From Reyranella sp. (GTDB lineage Bacteria > Pseudomonadota > Alphaproteobacteria > Reyranellales > Reyranellaceae): a stretch of 29,250 nucleotides of DNA. A program made the translations under genes and the position numbers. Below the pieces are notes generated by a model. The model saw nothing but the letters and a program-made list of their open reading frames with translations, ran no database searches and was not told the origin of the DNA. The DNA lies in the NCBI GenBank assembly GCA_030679805.1, contig JAUXST010000220.1:1-29250 (forward strand), in the 5' to 3' direction. Below are positions 16,556-24,439 of this stretch, piece by piece (position 1 is the stretch's first letter; every line of letters begins with the position of its first letter).

Positions 16556-16602
16556 GTTGCGCTGTTACGCGGCAACGATCGGCCCCGCAAGCTCCCGTTG
16601 CC

Positions 16603-17505
16603 TCAGGCGCGTGCAGAGCGACTGCGTTGCGCGAACTGCTCGTGCAGCCACAGGAAGGCCGCCGCCGGCGGCAGCCAGCCCTGCCAGCGCAGACCCTCGA
16701 GCAGGTACTCGCCCGACTCGTTGGCCAGCAGATAGTCGACCTGCAGCTTCCAGTGGCTCGCCGCCACCTCGAAGGCCAGCATCCAGATCAGCAGGGCGGG
16801 CAGCAGCACGACCAGCGGCTTCATCCGCGCGGACAAACGCGCCGAGTACCAGGGCGCGAGCGAAATCGAGAAGACCAGGATCGCGATGACGAGCCTGGTT
16901 GCGGCATGGCCCTCGAACCACGGCGCAAGCAGCGGCTCGCGCACCACCATCGAGTAGCCGGTCCAGGCGAGTACCGCACCACCCAGCAGGATGACCGAGG
17001 GGTAGCGGTCGACCAGCGTGATGACCAGGTGGCTGCCCCAGACGATGATCGGCACGCTGATGGCGAGGCCCAGTACGATCAGCACGATGCTGCCCGAGGC
17101 CGCGCCGCCGATCGCCAGCACGTTGTCGACGCCCATGATGGCGTCGGCCACGACGATGGTGCGCAGCGCCGCGGCAAAGCTGACCGCGGGTGCCTGGGCG
17201 GCGTGCTGGGCCGCCGCATCAGGATCGGGCGTCAGCAGCTTGCGCGCGATCCAGACCAGGGCGATGCCGCCCGCCAGCATGAAGCCCGGCACGTTCAGGA
17301 TATAGACGACCAGGATCGCCATTGCGGCGCGTACGGCGATGGCCCCGAATGTGCCCCAGAAGATGACCTTGCGTTGCTGGCCCTTGGGCAGGTTGCGCGC
17401 GACCAGGCCGATGATCAGGGCATTGTCGCCCGCCAGCACCAGGTCGATCAGGACGATGGCGAAGAGGGCCGACAGGAAGGCGGCCGAAAAGAATTCGAGT
17501 TCCAC
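16603..17505 (-). CDS. TerC family membrane protein (YjbE-type)
   Basis: 300 residues and about seven to nine hydrophobic segments. The TerC hallmark acidic-in-membrane motifs are clear: VLIDLVLAGDNALIIGL near 18-34 and VADAIMGVDNVLAIGGAA in the second repeat. TerC/YjbE/MntX relatives export manganese or other divalent metals; the substrate here is unproven. The C-terminal 70 residues beyond the core are extra compared with the shortest relatives. The start is a GTG at 17505, about nine bases after GGAG. It follows the unknown membrane gene at 17580 and the copA group on the same strand, suggesting a metal-export role. I looked upstream for a yybP-ykoY manganese riboswitch and saw none; the gap holds only a GCCGCCGGC direct repeat (about 17533-17559). 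Confidence 0.88.
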   Translation of the reverse strand: MELEFFSAAFLSALFAIVLIDLVLAGDNALIIGLVARNLPKGQQRKVIFWGTFGAIAVRAAMAILVVYILNVPGFMLAGGIALVWIARKLLTPDPDAAAQHAAQAPAVSFAAALRTIVVADAIMGVDNVLAIGGAASGSIVLIVLGLAISVPIIVWGSHLVITLVDRYPSVILLGGAVLAWTGYSMVVREPLLAPWFEGHAATRLVIAILVFSISLAPWYSARLSARMKPLVVLLPALLIWMLAFEVAASHWKLQVDYLLANESGEYLLEGLRWQGWLPPAAAFLWLHEQFAQRSRSARA

Positions 17506-17579
17506 GACGATCTCCTACGAACAAAGAAGGACAGCCGCCGGCACAAGAGGCCGCCGGCGCGTTCAGTCGGTCGTCGGAG

Positions 17580-17921
17580 TCAGATGGGAACCTTGTCGAT
17601 GGTCCGGCGCGGCGCCGGCCTCAGGATCTTGAAAGCGGCGGGAGCGCCGACGCGCAGCGCGGCGATGCCGGCGGCCAGGATACCGCCCGCCAGCAGAAGC
17701 TGAAGGAGATGCCAGTGCCGCATCGCCAGCACCGAGAACTCGCCGCCCAGATCGAACAGGGCGAACTCGAGCCCCGCCTCGCCGAACAGCGCCGGATCGA
17801 CGGCGTCGCCGAACGAGGCCAGGATCATGCAGATCACCACGGAGGCGACGAACAGCTCGCCGCCGGGAGAAACGGTCCGGACGGCGTTGGCGGCGCGTGG
17901 CGAGCGATGGATCAGAAGCAT
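17580..17921 (-). CDS. Unknown small membrane protein
   Basis: 113 residues with two likely membrane segments, at about 22-39 (ELFVASVVICMILASFGD) and 71-91 (HLLQLLLAGGILAAGIAALR), and a basic C-terminus. The region between them is acidic and would face outward or inward as a loop of about 30 residues. Not recognised. The start is the ATG at 17921, after a modest GCAGGA. A longer open frame to 18020 exists, but the added residues look like non-coding sequence. It lies between the DUF2933-like gene and terC on the copA strand, so a metal-related role is possible; that is context only. Confidence 0.55.
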   Translation of the reverse strand: MLLIHRSPRAANAVRTVSPGGELFVASVVICMILASFGDAVDPALFGEAGLEFALFDLGGEFSVLAMRHWHLLQLLLAGGILAAGIAALRVGAPAAFKILRPAPRRTIDKVPI

Positions 17922-18023
17922 GGTCCTGCTGCTTATCTCAGATGCCTTGGGCGGGAGATCAAGGGCCAACTGGCCCAATCCGACCGAATTGTCGTGCGCG
18001 CCCGCCCGTCGCCCGGCCAACGA

Positions 18024-18251
18024 TCATTTGTCGTCCGGCTTGTGGTGTTTGTGGCTGCCGTGTCCGAAGAAATGCATGAGCGGGCAGGCGATCAGCAAAA
18101 GGTAGGGCAGTGCTGCCAACAGGTGGCCGGTGTGGGCAGCGAGCAGATAGACACCCACCGCGGCAACCACGAGGGAGAGCGTCCAGCCCAGCGGCGTCCC
18201 GATCAGCCGCGAGCGCCAGCTCTTTCCGTCCGGCTGTGGTCCTATTTCCAT
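18024..18251 (-). CDS. DUF2933-like small membrane protein
   Basis: 75 residues. One or two hydrophobic segments span about 23-58 (GWTLSLVVAAVGVYLLAAHT, then LLAALPYLLLIACPLMHFFG). They are followed by a His-rich tail, HGSHKHHKPDDK, that could bind metal. The CPLMHFFGHGSHKHH ending is typical of the small DUF2933 proteins found beside copper-resistance genes. The ATG at 18251 follows GAGGAGG. It lies 40 bases after copA on the same strand. Molecular function unknown. Confidence 0.75.
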   Translation of the reverse strand: MEIGPQPDGKSWRSRLIGTPLGWTLSLVVAAVGVYLLAAHTGHLLAALPYLLLIACPLMHFFGHGSHKHHKPDDK

Positions 18252-18291
18252 CGGAACCTCCTCTCTCGCTGTGGTGTTCGCGACGCTCCGC

Positions 18292-20640
18292 CTACAGGTC
18301 CATCCGTCGCAGCCGGAGCGCGTTGCCGACGACGCTCACCGAAGAGAGCGCCATGGCCGCCGCGGCAATGATGGGCGACAGCAGGATGCCGAAGGTCGGG
18401 TAGAGGATGCCCGCGGCGATCGGCACGCCGGCGGCGTTGTAGACGAAGGCAAAGAAGAGATTTTGCCGGATGTTGCTCATGGTTGCCCGGGAGAGCCGCC
18501 TGGCTTTCAAGATGCCCATCAGGTCGCCCTTGAGAAGGGTGATGCCGGCACTCTCGATCGCGACGTCCGTGCCGGTGCCCATGGCGATGCCGACCTCGGC
18601 CGCCGCGAGCGCCGGCGCGTCGTTCACGCCGTCACCCGCCATGGCTACGACCCGCCCTTCGCGGCGCAGCTTCTCGACGACCGCGCTCTTCTGCTCGGGA
18701 AGCACCTCGGCTTCCACCTCGGTAATCCCGAGCCGCCGCGCGACCGCCTCGGCCGTCGTGCGGTTGTCGCCGGTCAGCATCACGACGCGGACCTTTTCAT
18801 TTGCCAGTGCCTTGAGCGCCTCGGTCGTGGTGCCTTTCACCGGATCGGCGATGGCGAACACGGCCGCGGCCTTGCCGTCGACGCCGAGGAAGATCGCGGT
18901 CGCTCCTTCCTGGCGCAGGCGGTCCGCCTCTTCTTCGAGGGTTGCAGTATCGACGCCGGTTTCGTGCAGGAACCTGGCGTTGCCCAGCACCACGTTGCGG
19001 CCGTCGATGACACCGACAACGCCCTTCCCGGTCGGTGAGTCGAAGGCCGATACTTCCGATAGGGCGAGCTTGCGTTCCGCTGCGGCGGCGACGATCGCCT
19101 GGGCCAGGGGATGCTCGCTGGCCTTTTCGACGCTGGCGGCCAGCCGCAGCACGTCGTGCTCTCCGAAGCCTGCCGCCGGAACGATCGCCACGACCTTCGG
19201 CTTGCCTTCGGTGAGCGTCCCGGTCTTGTCGACGACCAGCGTGTCGACCCGCTCCATCCGCTCGAGCGCTTCGGCGTTCTTGATCAGCACACCCGCCTGC
19301 GCACCGCGGCCGACGCCGACCATGATCGACATCGGCGTCGCGAGGCCAAGCGCGCACGGACAGGCGATGATGAGAACGGTCACCGCCGCAACGAGCCCGA
19401 ACGCCAGCCGCGGCTGGGGGCCGAACATCGCCCAGGCCGCGAAGGCGGCAATGGCGACGGCGATCACGACGGGAACGAAATAGCCGGAAACCTGGTCGGC
19501 CAGCCGCTGGATCGGCGCGCGGCTGCGCTGCGCTTCGGCAACCATCTGGACGATGCGCGCGAGCATGGTGTCGCGCCCGACCTTTTCGGCGCGCATGACG
19601 AAGCCGCCGGTCGCGTTCAGCGTGCCGGCGATCACCTTGGAGCCGCGCTCCTTGGTCACCGGCATGGACTCGCCGGTGACCATCGATTCGTCGAGAGACG
19701 ACCTGCCGTCGATCAGCTCGCCGTCGACCGGCACCTTCTCGCCGGGGCGGACCCGGAGACGGTCGCCGACCGCAATGGCGTCGAGGGAAACTTCTTCGTC
19801 GGTTCCATCGTCCTTCAGGCGGCGCGCGGTCTTTGGCGCGAGGTCGAGCAGCGCTTTGATGGCGCCCGACGTCTGTTCGCGGGCACGCAGTTCCAGCACC
19901 TGGCCGAGAAGGACGAGGACGGTGATGACCGCCGCCGCCTCGAAGTAGACGGCGACCGATCCGTCCGGGCCGCGGAACGCCTGGGGGAAAAGCCCGGGCA
20001 GCGCGACGGCAACGATGCTGTAGACCCAGGCGACGCCCGTGCCCATGGCGATCAAGGTGAACATGTTGAGATTGCGCGTCTGCAGCGACTGCCAGCCGCG
20101 CACGAAGAACGGCCAGCCGCCCCACAGCACGACCGGCGTCGCGAGGACGAGCTGCAGCCAGTTCGACGTCTTCTGCCCGAGCAGCATGTGGAGCGTGGTG
20201 AGGTGACCGCCCATCTCCAGCGCCACCACGGGCAGGCTCAACGCCAGCCCGATCCACATGCGCCGCGTCATGTCGATCAGTTCCTCGTTAGGTCCCTGAT
20301 CTAGCGAAACCTCGGCCGGCTCCAGCGCCATGCCGCAGATCGGGCAGCTTCCCGGGCCGACCTGGCGGATCTCGGGATGCATGGGGCAGGTGTAGATCGT
20401 GCCCGGCGCGACCGGTGGTGCCGGCGCCACCTCCGCCGGCTTCAGGTAACGCAGAGGCTCGGCGGTGAACTTCTGCAGGCACTTGGGATTGCAGAAGTAG
20501 TAGGTGTGCCCTTCGCGGACGGTCGTGTTCTTCGCGCCGGCGATCTTCACCTTCATGCCGCAGACCGGATCCGTCGCGATTTCCTCGGCGCCGGGGGCGT
20601 CATGGTGGTGGCCGTGGCCGCTGCAGCATTCGTGTTTCAT
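18292..20640 (-). CDS. copA: Copper-exporting P1B-type ATPase
   Basis: 782 residues. It pumps Cu(I) (possibly also Ag) out of the cytosol. The N-terminus has a Cys/His cluster (ECCSGHGHHHD), a YHS-type domain (about 24-61; DPVCGMKV and FCNPKC) and a heavy-metal-binding domain (about 83-108; YTCPMHPEI and CPICGMALEP). There is no classical HMA domain with MxCxxC. The core has TGES (322-325), the transport-site CPC (427-429) in IACPCALGLATP, DKTGT (471-475; Asp471 is phosphorylated), SEHP (508-511) and GDGVNDAPALA. The final membrane helices carry FVYNAAGVPIAAG and MALSSVSVV, as in CopA. The start is the ATG at 20640, chosen by the Cys/His start and the divergent promoter; the open frame upstream is antisense to csoR. 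It leads a minus-strand group including the DUF2933-like and TerC genes. Confidence 0.95.
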   Translation of the reverse strand: MKHECCSGHGHHHDAPGAEEIATDPVCGMKVKIAGAKNTTVREGHTYYFCNPKCLQKFTAEPLRYLKPAEVAPAPPVAPGTIYTCPMHPEIRQVGPGSCPICGMALEPAEVSLDQGPNEELIDMTRRMWIGLALSLPVVALEMGGHLTTLHMLLGQKTSNWLQLVLATPVVLWGGWPFFVRGWQSLQTRNLNMFTLIAMGTGVAWVYSIVAVALPGLFPQAFRGPDGSVAVYFEAAAVITVLVLLGQVLELRAREQTSGAIKALLDLAPKTARRLKDDGTDEEVSLDAIAVGDRLRVRPGEKVPVDGELIDGRSSLDESMVTGESMPVTKERGSKVIAGTLNATGGFVMRAEKVGRDTMLARIVQMVAEAQRSRAPIQRLADQVSGYFVPVVIAVAIAAFAAWAMFGPQPRLAFGLVAAVTVLIIACPCALGLATPMSIMVGVGRGAQAGVLIKNAEALERMERVDTLVVDKTGTLTEGKPKVVAIVPAAGFGEHDVLRLAASVEKASEHPLAQAIVAAAAERKLALSEVSAFDSPTGKGVVGVIDGRNVVLGNARFLHETGVDTATLEEEADRLRQEGATAIFLGVDGKAAAVFAIADPVKGTTTEALKALANEKVRVVMLTGDNRTTAEAVARRLGITEVEAEVLPEQKSAVVEKLRREGRVVAMAGDGVNDAPALAAAEVGIAMGTGTDVAIESAGITLLKGDLMGILKARRLSRATMSNIRQNLFFAFVYNAAGVPIAAGILYPTFGILLSPIIAAAAMALSSVSVVGNALRLRRMDL

Positions 20641-20643
20641 GAC

Positions 20644-20676
20644 TTGCCATATATACCCTACGGGGGTATAGTTCAA
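20644..20676. promoter_or_regulatory. Face-to-face copA/csoR promoters
   Basis: Plus strand, for csoR: TTGCCA (20644-20649), 17 bases, TATAGT (20667-20672). Minus strand, for copA: TTGAAC (20671-20676), 17 bases, TATATG (20648-20653). Each -35 overlaps or abuts the other promoter's -10. Expected start points, about seven bases after each -10, fall at or within a base or two of the two ATG codons, and neither gene has a Shine-Dalgarno, so leaderless transcripts are likely. Confidence 0.6.
20652..20670. promoter_or_regulatory. CsoR-type copper operator
   Basis: TATACCC (20652-20658) and GGGTATA (20664-20670) form a perfect 7-bp inverted repeat around TACGG. This is the G/C-tract palindrome expected of CsoR/RcnR-family operators. 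It lies between the divergent copA and csoR genes, inside both promoter spacers. Copper binding to CsoR would release it. Confidence 0.8.
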
Positions 20677-20679
20677 GCC

Positions 20680-20955
20680 ATGGACGATAAGCTGAAGAAA
20701 TCCCAGCTCGCCCGCCTGGGCCGCATCGAGGGCCAGGTCCGCGGCGTGGCGCGCATGATCGAGGAAGGGCGTTACTGCATCGACGTGTTGACGCAGATCC
20801 GCGCGGTGCGCGCCGCCCTCGACAAGGTCGAGCAGGAAACGCTCAGCGACCACCTGCAGCACTGCGTGGCGCACGCTTTCCATGCTGGCTCCGAAAACGA
20901 CCGCCAGATCAAGATCGACGAACTGCTCGAAGTATTGGATAGTCGGCGCCGCTGA
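20680..20955 (+). CDS. csoR: Copper-sensing repressor CsoR
   Basis: 91 residues, all helical, of the CsoR/RcnR/FrmR family (GRIEGQVRGVARMIEEGRYC near 14-33). The Cu(I) ligand set of CsoR is complete: Cys33, His58 and Cys62 (the HLQHC segment). This separates it from nickel-sensing RcnR and formaldehyde-sensing FrmR. It lacks a DNA-binding domain of its own class, as normal; basic surface residues bind the operator. The start is the ATG at 20680. The frame is open from 20377, but that part is antisense to copA. There is no Shine-Dalgarno, in line with a leaderless message. It probably represses both copA and its own downstream cluster through the palindrome at 20652-20670. Confidence 0.92.
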   Translation: MDDKLKKSQLARLGRIEGQVRGVARMIEEGRYCIDVLTQIRAVRAALDKVEQETLSDHLQHCVAHAFHAGSENDRQIKIDELLEVLDSRRR

Positions 20956-20956
20956 C

Positions 20957-21307
20957 ATGACACGCGCCCGTTCCCTGGTCTGGCTCATCGCCTTGGTCGC
21001 CTTCGTCGTCCCCGCCTTCGGGGGTGCGATGGCAAGCCATGCGATGGCCTCGCCTATGGCCCATGGGGGACAGACGGCCACGGTCGAGTGCTCCGATCAC
21101 GCACAGCCGCCACAAGACTGTCCGGCGGAGGGCACGGCCAAGCATGCCGCCGGGCAATGTTGCCCGATGATGTCGTGCACGCTCGCCGTGCTGCCGCCGA
21201 GCGTGGCCGACGACGCCCTTTCGTCCCTCGGGCAGCCGCCACTTGCGCCCGTGCTCGGCCTCGCCGGTTTCACCTTCACCCAGGATCCGCCGCCTCCCCG
21301 AGTCTGA
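20957..21307 (+). CDS. Exported small Cys/Met/His protein of the copper cluster
   Basis: 116 residues. A signal-like hydrophobic start (SLVWLIALVAFVVPAFGGAM) is followed by a His/Met-rich stretch and several Cys: VECSDHAQPPQDCPAEG and AGQCCPMMSCTLAVLPP. These would make a good periplasmic copper-binding protein, but the specific family is not certain (DUF2946-like proteins look similar). The C-terminal Pro-rich part is low in complexity. The ATG begins one base after the csoR stop and has no separate ribosome binding site. Function is inferred from Cys content and operon context. Confidence 0.65.
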   Translation: MTRARSLVWLIALVAFVVPAFGGAMASHAMASPMAHGGQTATVECSDHAQPPQDCPAEGTAKHAAGQCCPMMSCTLAVLPPSVADDALSSLGQPPLAPVLGLAGFTFTQDPPPPRV

Positions 21308-21347
21308 ACCGTCGTCCACGGTTCCCTTCAGACACGGAGAGTTATTT

Positions 21348-21584
21348 ATGTCGTTCCGACACGCCGTCTTGGGTGTCGTGGCGCTGGCCTCAGCGGTTGC
21401 CGGATGCAGTTCGGCGCCGTTGCCCCAGGCCGCGTCACCGGATCCCGCCGATCCCCAGGTGCCCGTCACTGCCACACCCTACAAGTCGGTACTGTCCGGT
21501 ACCGCCGCGTATGCGCCCGTCGGGCTCAAGCCTTGGCGTGAGTTGAACGACAGCGTGGCGCCCGGCGCCGGGCGGTCGCCGTGA
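21348..21584 (+). CDS. Small lipoprotein of the copper cluster
   Basis: 78 residues. The signal peptide ends in a lipobox (ALASAVAGC, Cys near 20), followed by a Pro-rich segment and YKSVLSGTAAYAPVGLKPWREL, then the short tail. Small lipoproteins with this YKSV...Y-x-PV...PW pattern commonly precede TolC-family genes in copper-resistance clusters. The start is the ATG at 21348, a few bases after GGAGAG. It overlaps the GTG of the next gene (GTGA), so the two are coupled and probably act together at the outer membrane. Function unknown. Confidence 0.7.
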   Translation: MSFRHAVLGVVALASAVAGCSSAPLPQAASPDPADPQVPVTATPYKSVLSGTAAYAPVGLKPWRELNDSVAPGAGRSP

Positions 21585-23017
21585 ACGCGCCGTCGAAGAT
21601 CGCTATCGCCACCCTGCTTGGCCTGCTGGCGGCGGGATGTGCCCAGTTCACCGCAGACGGCGGCATGGCGCCGGTCTCTGACAGCGTCCGCAAGGAGATT
21701 GGCAAGGATGCCGTGAAGCTCTCCTCCGCCGAAGACACACGTCGTGCCCGTGAACGGGTACAGGCGCTGTTGTCGGATCAGCTGACGGAAGACACCGCGG
21801 TACAGATCGCGTTGCTCAATAATCGCGGACTGCAGGCCGCGTACAACGACCTCGGGATTTCCGAAGCGGAATACGTCCAATCGAGTTTGCCGCCCAATCC
21901 GGCGATCACCGTGGGACGCACTTTCGGTACGGGCGGCTTCGTCGAACTCGGATTCCAGCTCGTCGGCAACCTGCTGGCGTTTGCCACCCTGCCGAGACGG
22001 ACGGAAATCGCGAAACGCGAGTTCGAGGAGGCACGTTATCGGGCCGCCGCGACGACGCTCAGCCTTACCGTGGACGTGCGTCGTGCTTACGTGCGCGCCG
22101 TCGCGGCGCAGCAGCGGCTGGCATTGCTGGAACAGTCGCGACAGACGGCCGATGCTTCCGCCCGACTGATGAAGCAGCTCGGCGAGACCGGCGCCGCCAA
22201 CAAGCTCGATCAGGCGCGCGTCTCCGTCTTCTACGCCGATCTCAGCGCCCAGGTCGCCCAGGCCAGGCTGAGCGTCGCCGGGACGCGGGAGGCTCTCAGC
22301 CGGATACTGGGTCTGTGGGGCTCCGACCTTGGCTACAGGCTGCCGGCGCAGCTTGCCGCACTACCCGCCGCACCGGATACGCTGGCGGATGTCGAGGTCG
22401 AGGCCATGCGGCGGCGCGTCGATCTCATCATTCTCCGCTACGAGATCGTCACCCTGGCCAAGTCGGTCGGGTTCGTGAACGCGACACGGTACCTGTCCTT
22501 CCTCGAGTTGGCCCTGGGCTACAGGAACGAGGTCGAGACCAATGATGCCGGCGAGCAGACGTCGAAGAACCGCTACGGCTTCGAGCTGGGCATCGTGATC
22601 CCGATCTTCGACACAGGCGAAGCGAGGGTCGCGACCGCCCGCGAAACCTACATGAGGGCGGTCAACCGGCTGGTCGAGCGTTCGGTAAACGCCCGCTCCG
22701 AAGCCCGCGTGGCATACACGACCTATCGGGCGACCTACGACATCGCACGATACTATCAGACGCGTATCCTGCCGCTGCGCCGCCAGATCTCGGCGGAAGT
22801 GCTGCTGCGCTACAACGGCATGCTGGTCGACGTCTTCGAACTCCTGGTCGAGGAGCGCGAGCGCATCTCGGCCAACGTCGCGTCATTGGATGCCCTGCGC
22901 GATCACCATCTGGCGATCGCCGATCTCCAGGCGGCGCTCATCGTCGGCGGCACCGTCCCGCCGTCGGGGGTCATCAACACGACGCCCCCGCCCGAAACCA
23001 TTCCTCTCGGATTCTAG
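21581..23017 (+). CDS. TolC-family outer-membrane factor (lipoprotein)
   Basis: 478 residues. The signal peptide and lipobox (LLGLLAAGC, Cys near 20) show a lipid-anchored outer-membrane factor. The body has the long paired helices and two-fold repeat of the TolC/OprM family: LTEDTAVQIALLNNRGLQAA, ARYRAAATTLSLTVDVRRAY, and the second repeat with IPIFDTGEARVATARETY and LRYNGMLVDVFELL. Trimeric tunnels of this type normally work with an RND or ABC pump and a membrane fusion protein, but no cusA or cusB is present in the window. It starts at a GTG overlapping the preceding lipoprotein stop, so the two are coupled. A role in copper export or in placing periplasmic copper proteins is inferred from the neighbours. 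Confidence 0.9.
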   Translation: MNAPSKIAIATLLGLLAAGCAQFTADGGMAPVSDSVRKEIGKDAVKLSSAEDTRRARERVQALLSDQLTEDTAVQIALLNNRGLQAAYNDLGISEAEYVQSSLPPNPAITVGRTFGTGGFVELGFQLVGNLLAFATLPRRTEIAKREFEEARYRAAATTLSLTVDVRRAYVRAVAAQQRLALLEQSRQTADASARLMKQLGETGAANKLDQARVSVFYADLSAQVAQARLSVAGTREALSRILGLWGSDLGYRLPAQLAALPAAPDTLADVEVEAMRRRVDLIILRYEIVTLAKSVGFVNATRYLSFLELALGYRNEVETNDAGEQTSKNRYGFELGIVIPIFDTGEARVATARETYMRAVNRLVERSVNARSEARVAYTTYRATYDIARYYQTRILPLRRQISAEVLLRYNGMLVDVFELLVEERERISANVASLDALRDHHLAIADLQAALIVGGTVPPSGVINTTPPPETIPLGF

Positions 23018-23032
23018 CCCAAGGAGATCATC

Positions 23033-24421
23033 ATGAGTCTCTCCAGACGCGACCTCGTCGGGGCTTCCGGCCTCGCCCTTCTCAGCGCCGCCGCCGTCAG
23101 TGGTCGCGTGCAGGCACAATCGATTCCCGAGGCGCCGACGACCACGACCAACACCATGCAGCCGCCGCTCTACCCCACGAGCGGACCGGACTACCAGCCA
23201 GTGGTGACGCTCAACGGCTGGACCCTGCCATGGCGGCAGAACGGCGACTGGAAGGAGTTCCATCTCGTGGCCGAGCCGGTCGAGCGCGAAATGGCGCCGG
23301 GGATGATCGCCCGCCTGTGGGGCTACAACGGCCAGAGCCCGGGCCCCACCATAGAAGCGGTGGAAGGCGACAAGGTTCGCATTTTCGTCACCAATAGGCT
23401 GCCCGAGCACACAACGGTCCACTGGCATGGCCAGCTCCTGCCCTGCGGCATGGACGGGGTCGGCGGCCTCACCCAGCCGCACATCAAGCCGGGCCAGACC
23501 TTTGTCTACGAATTTCAGCTCATGAAAAGCGGGACCTTCATGTACCACCCGCACGCCGACGAGATGGTGCAGATGGCGATGGGCATGATGGGCTTCTTCG
23601 TGGTCCATCCGCGCGATCCCAAGCTGCATCGCGTCGACCGGGACTTCGTCTTCCTGCTGGCCTCGTATGACATCGACCCTGGCAACTACGTGCCCAAGGT
23701 CGCGGAGATGCTGAATTTCAACATGTGGACCTTCAATAGTCGGGTATTTCCGGGAATCGACCCGCTGGTGGTGGCCAAGGGCGATCGCGTACGCGTTCGG
23801 GTCGGCAACCTCACCATGACCAACCATCCGATTCACATGCACGGCTACGACTTCGAGGTGACCTGCACCGACGGCGGCTGGGTGCGTCCGGAAGCGCGCT
23901 GGCCGGAGGTCACGATCGACCTGCCGATCGGGGCGATGCGCGCCTACGAGTTCGACGCGATCTACCCTGGCGACTGGGCGCTGCATTGCCACAAGTCGCA
24001 CCACACCATGAATGCGATGGGGCATGACATCAAAACCTTCATCGGCGTCAACAAGCGTGAGTTCTCCAAGCGGATGCGACGTCTCGTGCCGGATTACATG
24101 GCGATGGGCTCGGCCGGCATGGCCGACATGGGCGAGATGGAGATGCCGCTGCCCGACAACACGCTGCCGATGATGACCGGCTTCGCCCAGTTCGGGCCGG
24201 TCGAGATGGGCGGCATGTTCACGGTCGTGAAGGTGCGCGAGGGCCTGGCGGCGGGCGATTACAAGGATCCCGGCTGGTACAAGCACCCGCCTGGAACCGT
24301 CGCCTATCAATGGACCGGCCCGCCCCCTGCCGCCACGCGGGCCTCCACCCCCACGCCTGCCGCCAAACCCGGCGAAGCGCTGAAAGTCGTCAAGCCGTCT
24401 TCGCACGGCTCCCACAAGTAA
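23033..24421 (+). CDS. Multicopper oxidase of the copper cluster
   Basis: 462 residues, exported by the Tat route: SRRDLVG (4-10) with a hydrophobic stretch and cleavage near VQAQ. All four copper-binding motifs are intact: HWHG (130-133), HPH (172-174), HPIHMHG (265-271) and HCHKSHH (318-324), with Met329 as axial ligand of the type-1 copper. It should oxidise Cu(I) to Cu(II) in the periplasm. A Met-rich segment at about 356-380 (MAMGSAGMADMGEMEMPLP) may bind the substrate copper. The C-terminal tail of about 35 residues is low complexity. The start at 23033 follows AAGGAGAT. It lies 15 bases after the TolC-family gene and 18 before the cupredoxin. Substrate preference is inferred from context. 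Confidence 0.93.
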   Translation: MSLSRRDLVGASGLALLSAAAVSGRVQAQSIPEAPTTTTNTMQPPLYPTSGPDYQPVVTLNGWTLPWRQNGDWKEFHLVAEPVEREMAPGMIARLWGYNGQSPGPTIEAVEGDKVRIFVTNRLPEHTTVHWHGQLLPCGMDGVGGLTQPHIKPGQTFVYEFQLMKSGTFMYHPHADEMVQMAMGMMGFFVVHPRDPKLHRVDRDFVFLLASYDIDPGNYVPKVAEMLNFNMWTFNSRVFPGIDPLVVAKGDRVRVRVGNLTMTNHPIHMHGYDFEVTCTDGGWVRPEARWPEVTIDLPIGAMRAYEFDAIYPGDWALHCHKSHHTMNAMGHDIKTFIGVNKREFSKRMRRLVPDYMAMGSAGMADMGEMEMPLPDNTLPMMTGFAQFGPVEMGGMFTVVKVREGLAAGDYKDPGWYKHPPGTVAYQWTGPPPAATRASTPTPAAKPGEALKVVKPSSHGSHK

Positions 24422-24439
24422 CCCTCACAGGAGACAATC

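Noticed and set aside
17506..17579. Possible yybP-ykoY manganese riboswitch before terC
   Set aside because: Only a GC-rich direct repeat is present; the conserved riboswitch core is not seen and the gap is too short.
22883..24415. 510-residue minus-strand open frame
   Set aside because: Antisense to the multicopper oxidase, whose copper motifs are intact; the minus frame is His/Arg-rich noise.
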